A stretch of DNA of 64,000 nucleotides from Spirochaetales bacterium (GCA_009991955.1 JAACWS010000022.1:1-64000); one strand, 5' to 3'. Shown: positions 15,448 to 25,282, numbered from the stretch's first letter. The notes: generated by a model from the letters alone, not told the origin. Numbers and translations are program-made.

Positions 15448-15975
15448 TTAGGCCTTCCTATCGATGAGTCGCTTATACGGAGCAAGATGAAGTTCGCAGA
15501 ATTCGGTGAGTTCCCGGAGAGTTGGAGCGTCGGCTGAACCGGCAGAGCCCTCGGTACTCCCGGCCGTCTTTGGTACCCCGTAGGTAGTAACGAGCTCGTC
15601 ACCTTTAAGGCTCGGAACATTTACGACAGCGGCCTCGCTCACCTTCGGATGGGTAGCCAAGACCTCTTCCACCACCTCTTCCACCTCCCTGGGGCTGATA
15701 TTCTCGCCGTGGGAAATAATAATGTCCTTCTTTCGGTTGGTAATGAAGAACATATCGTCGGGTTTTAATACCGCGGCGGTTGCTTCGGGATTATTCCAAC
15801 ATCCCCGGAATATGGTAGTCGATCGAATGATTATTTCACCCTCTTCTCCATCGGGTAGGTCCTGACCTTCTTCGCCCACAATCTTCATTTCTACGCCGTT
15901 TACCGCTACAGGCAACGGTGCCCCGCCGGAAATACAGTACCTCAGGCTCTTTGGAATCTTTGTATTCCGAGACTT
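15448..15975 (-). pseudogene. acyl-CoA/AMP-forming ligase remnant, C-terminal fragment
   Basis: The frame begins with KIPKSLRYCISGGAPLPVAV and jumps directly to VNGVEMKIVGEEGQDLPDG, so the intervening GYGLTE motif region is missing. After LPDGEEGEIIIRS and WNNPEAT it jumps again from VLKPDD to FFITNRKKDIIISHGENISP. This drops the GWFHTGD motif needed for adenylate formation. A third loss follows LAPYKR, where the catalytic lysine region should be. The remaining frame is open but cannot encode an active enzyme. Repeated small internal deletions are the common theme with the nearby ada and lipoate ligase remnants. Confidence 0.72.
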
Positions 15976-16189
15976 AAGGCGAGCTCGCTCAACTGGATAG
16001 TCCCTACCGCCCGAGCACCATTTCGACCACCCCGGGCCATACGGGCTAGGGTTATGCCCCCAGGCGTGGCGTTATCCTTGTCGACCGAGAGAGCCACCCC
16101 ACTGTATGACCAGTCATTTTGCTGCGCACCGCAAAGCCTGAGGATGTTTCGATCTAAAAAATGAATAGTTTCGGGAAGCTCGATTTCAA
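15976..16189 (-). other. unassigned remnant between aminotransferase and ligase fragment
   Basis: These 214 bases follow the aminotransferase stop on the same strand. One frame is open (through LSVDKDNATPGGITLARM) but resembles no family I know and is out of frame with the ligase fragment that follows. By position it would be the middle part of the decayed acyl-CoA ligase, but I cannot recognise ligase motifs in any frame. Confidence 0.4.
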
Positions 16190-17062
16190 TTATAGCCGCG
16201 ACTCGGACCAAGCGGCCAAATATTCATCATACCATTTTTGGAGTATTTTAATTTCCTTGGGAATCGAAAGGTCAATTTTGTGATGCTCTTCCGGCATGAT
16301 TACCCCTTTAACAGGGAGTATCTTGGTTGAGGTACTACAGACAAAAACAGCCGGTGGATTGTCAGACCTTATTTCTTCGACCGACAAGGGTCGTTCAACC
16401 GTAGCAATACTCTGTTGTTTGAAACATTCAATAATTGTTCTACGGGTTATTCCATTGAGTACCTGGCTTAAGGGTGGTGTGTACACAACCTTAGGGATTC
16501 CCAAACCGTCTTTCTCCGGTTGAAAATAGAAAATATTGGTCCGGGTGCCTTCGGTGATATGATTATCTCGGTTCACCAACAGGGCATCGTAGGCCCCCAG
16601 GGCCTTTGCTTGCCGGAATGCCACGGTCGAAAGTAACATCGACAGGCTCTTGGCCTGGGGAAAGTGCCGCTCACCGGGAAAGAGGGTTACCAAGGTTCCA
16701 TCGCGTACTTCTTTTCGGTCTGGATAGAGGGGATTCAACACAAAGGCGTAAAGGTCTGCCGGACGTCCGGTGTGGCCTAGGAGCAGTACCTTCAGGTTGC
16801 AGTTCTGTCCTTTTTCGCCTGCTGATCGAACTAAGGAATTTAGGCCTGCTTCCAGGTCTCCAGCACTCAAGGTATGGTCAATTCCCAGAATGCGAGCAGA
16901 CTCGAAAAGCCGTTCCTCGTGGAATTGGGGGTAGTACAAGACTCCTTTTCGAACCTTGAGGGTCTCGTAAACCCCGTAGCCATAAGTCACATCGATATCG
17001 TCCAGAGATACCATCGCTTCGGATTCGGGGACAATATCACCATTTTTTAGTACGTGGTTCAT
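16190..17062 (-). CDS. class IV PLP aminotransferase (branched-chain or D-amino acid type)
   Basis: This 290-residue enzyme has the fold of IlvE, D-amino acid aminotransferase and aminodeoxychorismate lyase. The start region DIDVTYGYGVYETLKVRKGVLY is typical. The likely PLP lysine is in QAKSLSMLLS, and the cofactor-binding glutamate in HITEGTRTNIFYF. NGITRRTIIE and VFVCSTSTKILPV complete the motif set. ATG 17062 is chosen because the protein then begins at the family's usual N-terminus. The ribosome site is weak, with GGAG 13 nt upstream. The substrate could be branched-chain amino acids, D-amino acids or aminodeoxychorismate. The gene stands just upstream of the degraded ligase fragments. 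Confidence 0.85.
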   Translation of the reverse strand: MNHVLKNGDIVPESEAMVSLDDIDVTYGYGVYETLKVRKGVLYYPQFHEERLFESARILGIDHTLSAGDLEAGLNSLVRSAGEKGQNCNLKVLLLGHTGRPADLYAFVLNPLYPDRKEVRDGTLVTLFPGERHFPQAKSLSMLLSTVAFRQAKALGAYDALLVNRDNHITEGTRTNIFYFQPEKDGLGIPKVVYTPPLSQVLNGITRRTIIECFKQQSIATVERPLSVEEIRSDNPPAVFVCSTSTKILPVKGVIMPEEHHKIDLSIPKEIKILQKWYDEYLAAWSESRL

Positions 17063-17194
17063 AGGATTAATGTACTCCGCCCAGAAGACCCAGGCTACCC
17101 CTAAAGACTTGAGCGTATGGGTCGGCACCTTGGGAAAGAGGTAGTTTCCGGAGGTAACCAGGTATATACTGCACCTAGGAGCGAAACACCCAAA

Positions 17195-20100
17195 ATGATG
17201 AAAAAAGTCCATGTTTTTGGGGCGATACCACTACAAGGAGCTACTAAACACCTCTTATTTCTACTGTTCTGCCTTTCATCCATTTTTTCCTTGGACCTTT
17301 TTGCCCAGGTTTTGACCATCGATCAGCCAACCCTCATCCCCCAGGGCCGACAAGAGCAGCAACAATCTTCGGAACTATTATCCCTGGTGGCAAGCAGTCT
17401 TGTAAGCCCGGGGATTCAAGAATTCTCCCAAGTGGGCTTTCGAGGACAGAACTGGCACACCGATACCTCGCCGGTTCCCGGACGATCGTTGCCCCAGTAC
17501 CGATTACAAACCCAGTTTATCGACTCCGAGGGATCCCAAGTAAGCATGTTCACCTTGCTTGGACCAGGAAATAGAAGCGAACAGTACGTACTTCTCAAAC
17601 CCTTATCGACCCTTTCAGCCCGAGAAAGTGCCCAAATCATCGGCTATCTCAAAGCAGCGGTCGACCGCTTCCCATTGGCAGTTAACCCTGCGCCCCCAGC
17701 CCCTCTCCTGCTAGATATTCTTCGGGTAACGGAACTTCGAATTCGTGACCTTCCAATTACTCCTACCCTTATGCCCAACTCCCTGTCGGTGAACAAGGAC
17801 GGAAGGCTGGTGGTAGGCTCCATTGCCTTGGCTCTGGAATTTGATGAAGAAATGGCCCTGGCAGGTCAAACCGGTGCGACTCTCATGGACCAGGGGAACT
17901 ACTCGCCGGCCTATCTGGCAGCGGTGTCTAACGCCGGCACCCTCTTTCTGCGTCCGGCTCAGGGTGATGAGGTGTATCAATTCATTCCCGGTATCGACCG
18001 ACCCCGCAGGATTCAAACGGGTATAACCCTTGCTTCGGCCATGGCGGTTCTCCGGGATGGTTCATTGGTGCTCAACGATGCGATGGAGAACCGAGCGGTT
18101 CGCTGGTTCAACGGCGAAACTACCCGTTTTCCCCTCATCCCTGGAGATTACAATAGTGTAACCGCCCTCAAAGGTGGACCCGACGGCAATATATGGGTCT
18201 TTGAAGCGGTTTCGGGCCGAGTAAGCATTCTAAGTCCCCAAGGAGAGCTCCTCGATACAATCATCCCCCGAATCCCCCAAGCCGAACGGATGGCAATTCG
18301 GAACATCGGAATCTATGAAGATGGAAGTTTTGTAGCTGTTGGCACCGGAGGTTTGTACGGATTTACCCGAAGTGGGGGTCTCCTCTGGTCCCTGGACCAA
18401 GTACCAACCAACCCCCCGGGAAATTTTGCAAACCTCTTTACCGTAGAGGTCGATTCCCTTGGCGGGTACATTTACCTCACAGGACCCCAGGATGGAAAGA
18501 TTTATCGCTTTGTCGATTCCCACTACCGCCAAAAATACGCTATCGAAAACGAAAGAGACACTGCCCTCTATCCTCTCCTACAGCGGACCCGACAAGGAAG
18601 CAATCCCCAGGACCTGGGTGCCCTGGCCCAGTTCTACCAGGACCGTGGTGCCCCCGAGCTCGCAGCCCAGGCTTGGAACGAGGCTCTCAATCTGGACCCC
18701 TTCTACTTCGAAGCAGAAAACGCCCTATCGACCCTGCAACGGCTTACTTTCCTCCAGCAAGGCGATCGGGCTGCGGCGCGGATGAACCGGGACCTCGAGG
18801 TCTACGGGGTAGAAACCGCTCGTCCGGCCTACCAAATCGCCTTACGTCTGTACGAGCAGGCCTTGGCCCTCGAGTCAACCAGCACCGAGACCCAACAACG
18901 AATTCACCGGCTTCAAGATTCCTTCCTAGGGGCCCAAGGACCAAATCAAAGGCCGAATCGACCCCTCCGTATCGACCAGGTTCGTCTAGAATCAATTTTT
19001 CCATCCCTCATGGGGGTGTATCAATCCCAGCCCCTGGGAACAATCGAAATAACCAATACCCTGGACGTTCCGGTCCAGAATGTTCAGGCAGAGGTTCGAT
19101 TTTCGACCTATATGGATGCCCCGAGGGTAGCAGAAGGACCTGGGACCCTGGGGCCCGGTGAGAGGGCGAGTATTCCCCTCTTTATTGCCCTTAACGAACG
19201 AACCCTGGAGTTAGATGAAAATCTACCTGTTCTTACCGTTGTAGAGGTACGGTATCAAATCGCCGACGAAGAACACCGAGTAAGCCGAAACACTGGCACT
19301 ACCATCCTTCGCCGTACCGCCCTCAGCTGGGATGACTCCCGAAAAATTATGCCCTTCGTTACTCCCAACGAATCGCTCATTTCGACCTTTGCGTTCCAAC
19401 TTTTGGCCGGTTCGACTGGGACTACTCGATCACCTTCGTCCGGTCCCCTTTTGGAGAGCTTTTTTGAGGAGTTTCCGATTCTTGCCCGGGCCCGAGTCTT
19501 GGCCGACGGCCTGGGGGCCTATAATATCGAGTACATTGAGGACCCCGCCAGCCCAATTACCCAGGTCTTTGGCCAGGCGTCGGTTATCGACACCGTGCGT
19601 TTCCCCCGGGAAACCCTCTTTTACCAGAGGGGCGACTGCGATGATACCACCGCCCTTCTGACCTCCCTCTTCGAAGCAGCGGGGATTCGTACCGCTATCA
19701 TGACCAGCCCGGGGCACGTCTTCGCCGCCTTCAACAGCCGTATTCCCAGCGAAATGGTCTGGCTCTTCGAGACCAGCGGTCTTAAAACTCTTCTCCACGG
19801 GGGTGAAATTTGGATACCCCTGGAAACAACCAACCTGCCCGAGGGATTTCTTGCCTCCTGGACCTATGCGTCGGGTCTCTTACAAACCCACGGCAATCCT
19901 GGTCCCGATAATCCGCAGGTCGAGTTCATTCCCCTCGAGGAACACCGACAGGTCTTTCCTTCCTTACCACTGCCCCGGAGCAGCTTTGTCCTCCCTGTTC
20001 CTTCACCCGATCTGGCCCAGAGTACCCTCGCATCGTACCGTTCTGCCTTGGTAGCTTCTTTATACGAGGATAACCGACAGGACCTGGAAGACGACCGCCT

Positions 20101-20476
20101 TAGGCGCATCACGAACCTACCCTCTAACCGAATAGAACGTCGAAACATCTTGGTGTCCTTAAATAAGTTGGCAATTCTAAATGATTTGTTCGGTCAAGAG
20201 GACTCGGCCCGGCAGTTCTATCGACAGGCTCTGTCATTGGATCCCCTGTTCACGCCTACCCTGGCGAACTACGCGGGATTTTTGTATCGGACCGGTGATA
20301 GGGCCACCGCCCTGGATCTGGTTGACCAGGCGTTGGGGATTGCAAGAAGCCCATCGCTGGAGCAGTTGCGGCGGGTCATTGCTGGAGAGTCCGGTACCCC
20401 AACCCCCGGAGTCGACGCCCAGGGTCGAGCTTCCCAGGCCGACGGGCCTGCACGAAGCTTCTTCTTCGATTTATGA
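17195..20476 (+). CDS. large secreted protein: beta-propeller-like, TPR and transglutaminase-like domains
   Basis: This is a 1093-residue exported protein. A signal sequence (first 38 residues, ending near LDLFAQ) precedes a region with NHL/propeller-like repeats (about 190-440; VNKDGRLVVGS, LRDGSLVLN, GPDGNIWVF). TPR-type helices follow (about 470-570), then an Ig-like beta domain (about 590-710). A transglutaminase-like core has Cys in YQRGDCDDTTALL (near 814), His in PGHVFAAFN (near 842) and WIPLETT (near 872). C-terminal TPRs end the protein. The Cys-His-Asp set suggests an active papain-fold enzyme on the periplasmic or cell surface. ATG 17195 starts the signal peptide; AGGAG lies 14 nt upstream. 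The stop overlaps ppk1 by 6 nt. Confidence 0.75.
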   Translation: MMKKVHVFGAIPLQGATKHLLFLLFCLSSIFSLDLFAQVLTIDQPTLIPQGRQEQQQSSELLSLVASSLVSPGIQEFSQVGFRGQNWHTDTSPVPGRSLPQYRLQTQFIDSEGSQVSMFTLLGPGNRSEQYVLLKPLSTLSARESAQIIGYLKAAVDRFPLAVNPAPPAPLLLDILRVTELRIRDLPITPTLMPNSLSVNKDGRLVVGSIALALEFDEEMALAGQTGATLMDQGNYSPAYLAAVSNAGTLFLRPAQGDEVYQFIPGIDRPRRIQTGITLASAMAVLRDGSLVLNDAMENRAVRWFNGETTRFPLIPGDYNSVTALKGGPDGNIWVFEAVSGRVSILSPQGELLDTIIPRIPQAERMAIRNIGIYEDGSFVAVGTGGLYGFTRSGGLLWSLDQVPTNPPGNFANLFTVEVDSLGGYIYLTGPQDGKIYRFVDSHYRQKYAIENERDTALYPLLQRTRQGSNPQDLGALAQFYQDRGAPELAAQAWNEALNLDPFYFEAENALSTLQRLTFLQQGDRAAARMNRDLEVYGVETARPAYQIALRLYEQALALESTSTETQQRIHRLQDSFLGAQGPNQRPNRPLRIDQVRLESIFPSLMGVYQSQPLGTIEITNTLDVPVQNVQAEVRFSTYMDAPRVAEGPGTLGPGERASIPLFIALNERTLELDENLPVLTVVEVRYQIADEEHRVSRNTGTTILRRTALSWDDSRKIMPFVTPNESLISTFAFQLLAGSTGTTRSPSSGPLLESFFEEFPILARARVLADGLGAYNIEYIEDPASPITQVFGQASVIDTVRFPRETLFYQRGDCDDTTALLTSLFEAAGIRTAIMTSPGHVFAAFNSRIPSEMVWLFETSGLKTLLHGGEIWIPLETTNLPEGFLASWTYASGLLQTHGNPGPDNPQVEFIPLEEHRQVFPSLPLPRSSFVLPVPSPDLAQSTLASYRSALVASLYEDNRQDLEDDRLRRITNLPSNRIERRNILVSLNKLAILNDLFGQEDSARQFYRQALSLDPLFTPTLANYAGFLYRTGDRATALDLVDQALGIARSPSLEQLRRVIAGESGTPTPGVDAQGRASQADGPARSFFFDL

Positions 20477-22609
20477 CAGGGGAGGCTTGCGGCGCACGCT
20501 GAACTCTCGTTGATTTATCGGGGTGCGTTTTGTCGGAGTATCCCGGGATAACTCGTACCTGGTTCGTTGGCTCGAAATCCCTTTCCCTTTGGAATCCTTC
20601 ACCCGAGGGTAGGTTCCGTTGGATTCCAAGGCATAGGACTGAACTCGATCGTCGACACAGAGAGTGAGGGATCGTTTTACCCGTTCTTTCAGATCTGGAT
20701 CTTCGATTGGAAACAAAAGTTCGACTCGACGTTCGAGGTTTCGGGGCATCCAATCGGCGCTGGAGAGGTAGAGCTCTTCATCCCCTCCGTTTTTGAAGTA
20801 AAATGCTCGGGTATGTTCAAGATAGCGGTCAATTATACTCGTTACTCGTATATTCTCGCTTTGCCCCTTAACCCCGGGCACAAGCATACAGATTCCCCGG
20901 ATATTCAGTTCAATTTCGACCCCCTTGGAACTGGCCCGATACAGGGCCTCGATAACGTCTACGTCGGCCAGGGAGTTGAATTTTGCAATAATCTTTCCGG
21001 GATTTTCAGGGATTGATTTCTCCGCCTCTCGATCGATGAGCTCGAGAATGCGCAACTTCATTCCTTGGGGGGCCATAATAAGCTTGTTCAAAGAGGGTAT
21101 CGCCGAGTAACCGGTTATTGCATTAAAGAACAACCCGGCCTCGTAACAGAGGTCCTCGCGGCTGGTCATGAGGCCCATGTCCGTATAGAGCTTGGCAGTT
21201 TTATCGTTGTAGTTCCCCGTAGCCATATGGAGGTACCGGCAGATTCCTGTCGTTTCCTGCCGGATTACCAGGAGAGCTTTCGCATGAACCTTTATTTGGG
21301 CAATTCCATAGACTACGATAACCCCGGCCTGCTCGAGCCGATCGGCCCATGAGATGTTGCGCTGTTCGTCGAACCGGGCTTTAAGCTCAACCAACACGGT
21401 CACCTGCTTGCCATTATGGGCGGCGGTCTCAAGGGCTCGTACAATTGGCGAATTCCCGCTGGTTCGATACAAGGTCATCTTGATCGCGAGGACTGCGGTA
21501 TCGGTGGCAGCCTCCTCAACCATTCGAATAACCGGGTTAAAGGATTCGAAGGGATGGTGGAGTAAAATGTCTCGCTCTCTAAGGGTTTGCCATAGGGGTG
21601 CATCTTCGGGTAGTCCTCGGGGTTCCATAGGAGACCAGCCTTCAAATTTGAGCTTGTCGTATCCATTGATGAAAGTAAGGCTCATGAGGCTCGTAAGTTC
21701 CAGGGGTTCGGGGGTGTCGTAAACTTCGGTTGAGTCGAGGGACAGACTCTTCTGAAGGAGCTCCTGGAGGCGAGTCGATGTACTTCCAACATTTAATCGA
21801 ACGGCAGTACTTTTTTCTCGTCCCGTCAGAACCTGCTCCATTGCCTCAACAAAATCTTCGTCCCGGGTTTCATCAACCCCAAAGTCTGCGTCTCGGGTTG
21901 TCCGAAATACCAGGTGTTCTTTAATTTCATACCCGGGGAAAAGGGTATGCCCATACTGGACTAAGAGACTCTCGAGCAAAATAAAGGTTCGCTGTCCCTC
22001 TTTGTCGGGTAAAAAACAAATTCGTTCTAAGGATTGGGGCACCTGAACAATCGCCAAGTGCTCGCCTTTCTCTTCTTCGGTTATGAGTAAAGAGTCCGAG
22101 GCTGGGACTACCAGGAACGCGACCTGAAGTCGCAAATTGGCCCCAGGAATACTGGGGGCGTCTTTATTAACCCTCACCGGCGTTAGTAAGGGGAAAACTT
22201 GGTTCTCGAAGAAGGTTCGGGCGTAGTTTTTTTGATCGGTGGAGAGCTGATTGTAACTGTCCTTGTAGATCAGTCCTTGTTCGGCCAGGCCGGGTAGAAT
22301 TTCCTCGTGCAGACATCGGTACTGCTCGGACATAATTTCCTTGCTCTCCCTGCTACAGGCATCGAGTTGAGACTGGGGGCTCATGTGGCTGGGGCAGGTC
22401 GTATAATTCCCCGCTCGGACCTGGCGTTTAAGGCTCGCCATTCGAACCATATAGAACTCATCGAAGTTGGCGGAAACAATTGTCAAAAATTTGAGCCGTT
22501 CTAGTAAGGGTTTTTCGGGTCTTTTTGCCTCTTCGAGTACCCTACGGTTAAATGCGATCCAACTTAATTCCCGATTGAAAAAACGAGAGGCCTGGGTTTT
22601 TGCTGCCAT
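20471..22609 (-). CDS. ppk1: polyphosphate kinase Ppk1
   Basis: This 712-residue enzyme reversibly transfers the ATP gamma-phosphate to inorganic polyphosphate. The N-terminus RFFNRELSWIAFNRRVLEEA and the segment SANFDEFYMVRMASL are family hallmarks. The autophosphorylated histidine is in YLHMATGNYNDKTAKLYTD, and a second conserved His-containing region follows. SADWMPRNLERRVELLFPI near the C-terminus is also typical. Residues after about 690 form a short basic, low-complexity tail. It follows ppx by 4 bp and a ROK kinase gene beyond, so synthesis and hydrolysis of polyphosphate are encoded together. The stop overlaps the convergent large secreted protein gene. Confidence 0.95.
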   Translation of the reverse strand: MAAKTQASRFFNRELSWIAFNRRVLEEAKRPEKPLLERLKFLTIVSANFDEFYMVRMASLKRQVRAGNYTTCPSHMSPQSQLDACSRESKEIMSEQYRCLHEEILPGLAEQGLIYKDSYNQLSTDQKNYARTFFENQVFPLLTPVRVNKDAPSIPGANLRLQVAFLVVPASDSLLITEEEKGEHLAIVQVPQSLERICFLPDKEGQRTFILLESLLVQYGHTLFPGYEIKEHLVFRTTRDADFGVDETRDEDFVEAMEQVLTGREKSTAVRLNVGSTSTRLQELLQKSLSLDSTEVYDTPEPLELTSLMSLTFINGYDKLKFEGWSPMEPRGLPEDAPLWQTLRERDILLHHPFESFNPVIRMVEEAATDTAVLAIKMTLYRTSGNSPIVRALETAAHNGKQVTVLVELKARFDEQRNISWADRLEQAGVIVVYGIAQIKVHAKALLVIRQETTGICRYLHMATGNYNDKTAKLYTDMGLMTSREDLCYEAGLFFNAITGYSAIPSLNKLIMAPQGMKLRILELIDREAEKSIPENPGKIIAKFNSLADVDVIEALYRASSKGVEIELNIRGICMLVPGVKGQSENIRVTSIIDRYLEHTRAFYFKNGGDEELYLSSADWMPRNLERRVELLFPIEDPDLKERVKRSLTLCVDDRVQSYALESNGTYPRVKDSKGKGISSQRTRYELSRDTPTKRTPINQREFSVRRKPPLS

Positions 22610-22613
22610 AGGT

Positions 22614-24200
22614 TTATTGAACTCCCAAGAATTTTTTTTGTTCTAGTACTACCCGAAATCCGAAGACTTCCTCAAAAAGTTCGGACTTTGATTCGATTCC
22701 ATAGCGCTCCATGGACAAATCTCCTGTGCAGGTCGTAGAAATTACCAAATCTTCATCCCTAATTTCGAGGACTATTGTTTTTACGTGCTGAGTGTGGCTA
22801 CGGTCCAGGGCGTCGGCAACTCGTAAGATGCCCGATAACTTCAGGACCATAAGTCGCTCGTCTCGGGCAAGGGTCGTAAACTCGAGGTGAGTGCTATTTG
22901 GCTTTGAATTCCGGTGGTAACGAATGAGATTCGCCACAATCTTAATGTCGTTCCGTGAGAGGCCAAAGAGCTCGGAATTCATAAGGATGTATTGGCCGTG
23001 TTTATGGTGTCCCGATGCACTTACGAAATAGCCGATATCGTGCAGAAGCCCTGCTACCTGGAGAAATAGTCGTTCACGCTTGCCCATACCGTGTTCAACC
23101 TCGAGCTGATCAAAAATTTGCATGCTCAGGTCGCTCACAAGCTCGGCGTGATCTTCATCAAAATGAAACTTCTTCCCCAGACTTCGAGCGCTGGAAAGCA
23201 CCTGGGAAATAAACTGGTCGTTCATCTTCTTGTCTTTTCCCAGGGCGTAACGAAGAAGTACCCCTTCGCGAATACTTACATTGGGAATAATGATTGTTTC
23301 GGCTTCGGTCTCCTCGAGAAATACCTTATGGACCATTAAGGCAGGCAGCAAGCCCTCGGCTTCGTGGTAGGCCACCCCGAGCTTTTTGACAATTTGATCG
23401 ACCGTATAGGCCTGAATTTTCTGAACAAAGGCCAAAAAATCACCTCGACTTAGGGTCCAAAAGGTATCCCCGCCTTTCGTACCTATATGGCCAGCAACAA
23501 TCCGGGCGTCGCCCCCAACCATAACAAAGTATCGAACGGTTCCCAATTTTGTCTCGGTCTGGATTCCTTCCATGGTAACCCGAAAATGTTCACGGATGTA
23601 CTCCTCGAGGGGCAAGCTTGTTTCCCCGCTTCGGGGGACCATCTGCCGCTCTATTCGAATGGTTCCCATCTTGAGCGAGTGGGTAGCAGCCATTTTTCCC
23701 CGTTTGAGAACCATGAGTTCTATAGAACCACCTCCAACCTCTATAATAAGCGAGTTCGAACGGGAAAAGGAGGCCTGCATAGATTCGACGGCGTATTGGA
23801 CGGCGATGAAGGTAAGGTGATTTTCTTCTACTCCCTCGATTACCCGAATGCGCAGACCGGTCTTCATATACACTCGATCCAGAAAGGTGTCGCGGTTTCG
23901 AGCCTCTCGAATAGCGCTCGTTGCAATCGTGTAAACATCCGGTTCCAAAATTGCCCATCCATTCATGAGTTCCCGAAAACCCGCCAGAATCTGAATCGCC
24001 TGGGAGATAGTTTGTCGCTGAATTACCTTGTCCGAAAAAACATCCTGGCCCAAACGTACCGGTCGCTGGGCCCTATCGAGGGTTTTGTACCTGCCGTCGC
24101 TACTGACCTCGAGAATTACCATACGAATAGCCGATGAACCTACGTCAATAACCGCTACCGGTCGACTTGTATCCAGTGCCTGCGAAAGTTTTTTACTCAC
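22614..24200 (-). CDS. ppx: Ppx/GppA phosphatase with C-terminal HD domain
   Basis: This 528-residue exopolyphosphatase or pppGpp phosphatase has an actin/ASKHA fold in its N-terminal 300 residues. The motifs are VAVIDVGSSAIRMVILEV (phosphate 1), EVGGGSIELMVLK and MVGGDARIVAG. The C-terminal 200 residues form an HD-type domain with LLHDIGYFVSASGHHKHG and IRYHRN, as in the long GppA/Ppx class. It is sandwiched between the ROK kinase (ATGA overlap at 24197-24200) and ppk1 (4-bp gap). Polyphosphate is therefore the likelier substrate. Activity on pppGpp cannot be excluded. Confidence 0.9.
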   Translation of the reverse strand: MSKKLSQALDTSRPVAVIDVGSSAIRMVILEVSSDGRYKTLDRAQRPVRLGQDVFSDKVIQRQTISQAIQILAGFRELMNGWAILEPDVYTIATSAIREARNRDTFLDRVYMKTGLRIRVIEGVEENHLTFIAVQYAVESMQASFSRSNSLIIEVGGGSIELMVLKRGKMAATHSLKMGTIRIERQMVPRSGETSLPLEEYIREHFRVTMEGIQTETKLGTVRYFVMVGGDARIVAGHIGTKGGDTFWTLSRGDFLAFVQKIQAYTVDQIVKKLGVAYHEAEGLLPALMVHKVFLEETEAETIIIPNVSIREGVLLRYALGKDKKMNDQFISQVLSSARSLGKKFHFDEDHAELVSDLSMQIFDQLEVEHGMGKRERLFLQVAGLLHDIGYFVSASGHHKHGQYILMNSELFGLSRNDIKIVANLIRYHRNSKPNSTHLEFTTLARDERLMVLKLSGILRVADALDRSHTQHVKTIVLEIRDEDLVISTTCTGDLSMERYGIESKSELFEEVFGFRVVLEQKKFLGVQ

Positions 24201-25165
24201 CTGAGAACTGCCTCCTTGGCCAAAGCAGCAACTCCCCGAGCTACCGAATCGTCTCCCAACTCTGCTACCTTTAATTCAACCTTTGCCGCCAGGGAGGGCA
24301 TTGCAAACTCTCGCATCGTAGATTCAGCTACCGGAAACATCCAGGGTTGGAGCTTTTCAACCAAGCCACCACCAAGAATTACCAGCTCGGGGTTAAAAAT
24401 ATTGACGACATTTCCAAGGCCTACTCCTAGATACCAAGCGGCTTTTTCTACCAATTTTTGCACCTCGGTTTCTCCGGCTTCAATGCTTTTTTTAATGAGT
24501 CCACTCTTTATATTAGCAATATCGGTTCCTGCTTTCTCGAAAATTGTTGGAGCCTTACCGGTACCAGCGAGATGCACCAGGTCTTTGGCCAAAGATGTCT
24601 TAGAAGCCAAGGCTTCAAGGCATCCCCGTTGACCACAGCCACACAGCCGACCTTCTAATTGAATCTTCATGTGTCCTATTTCGCCAGCGCCGCCACTGGC
24701 GCCCCGATAGAGGTGGCCATCGATAATAATTCCGCCCCCAATTCCGGTTCCAGGATAGAGTCCAACCACGTGTTTGTATCCCCGGGCCGCCCCTGCAACA
24801 AATTCGCCGTAAATTCCTGCGTTTACGTCGTTTTCGAGGACCACAATTCCCGGAACCTTGGCTTCGAGACTGGTGCGGAGGGGAAAATCCCTTACCCCAA
24901 GATTTGGCGTGTCCTTCACATACCCTGTAGTAAAATCAACGGGCCCAGGAAAAGTTACCCCTAAGGAAACTAAATCTTCGAGGGTACCCGCGTTTTCGGA
25001 AGCCAGGGCGACTTCAATTTGCTCTATCATGAGAAGTACCAGGTCATCTCCACTTTCGAGTACCGGGGTTTTTACCTTACTTTTTCCGACAACTTCCATC
25101 GATTCGTTCAATAGTACGGTGAGAAGTTTTGTGCCACCCAAGTCGATTCCTGCGTAGAGTACCAT
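24197..25165 (-). CDS. ROK-family sugar kinase (glucokinase-like)
   Basis: This 322-residue kinase has the ATP/phosphate motif GIDLGGTKLLTVLL at the N-terminus and PGTGIGGGIIIDG. The ExGH catalytic motif is GEIGHMKI, and the ROK zinc cluster is CGCGQRGCLEALAS. There is no N-terminal HTH, so it is an enzyme and not a NagC-type repressor. Glucose is the usual substrate of this class. It is the first gene of an operon with ppx and ppk1, which raises the possibility that polyphosphate is an alternative phosphate donor. AGGAAGGA before ATG 25165 supports the start. Confidence 0.9.
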   Translation of the reverse strand: MVLYAGIDLGGTKLLTVLLNESMEVVGKSKVKTPVLESGDDLVLLMIEQIEVALASENAGTLEDLVSLGVTFPGPVDFTTGYVKDTPNLGVRDFPLRTSLEAKVPGIVVLENDVNAGIYGEFVAGAARGYKHVVGLYPGTGIGGGIIIDGHLYRGASGGAGEIGHMKIQLEGRLCGCGQRGCLEALASKTSLAKDLVHLAGTGKAPTIFEKAGTDIANIKSGLIKKSIEAGETEVQKLVEKAAWYLGVGLGNVVNIFNPELVILGGGLVEKLQPWMFPVAESTMREFAMPSLAAKVELKVAELGDDSVARGVAALAKEAVLR

Positions 25166-25282
25166 AGGTCCTTCCTTTATTTGTTCGTCTAAAGTCCGAA
25201 CACTATACCATGAATATCCAGTGCTCCCGTGAGATTTTGATGAGCTTGCGACCTAACCCCGGCATCGGATACACTCGGGGCC

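Noticed and set aside
15942-16211. An 89-residue open frame after the aminotransferase
   Set aside because: It overlaps the aminotransferase end and is frame-shifted relative to the ligase fragment (KIPKSLRYCISGG in another frame). It is better read as pseudogene remnant.
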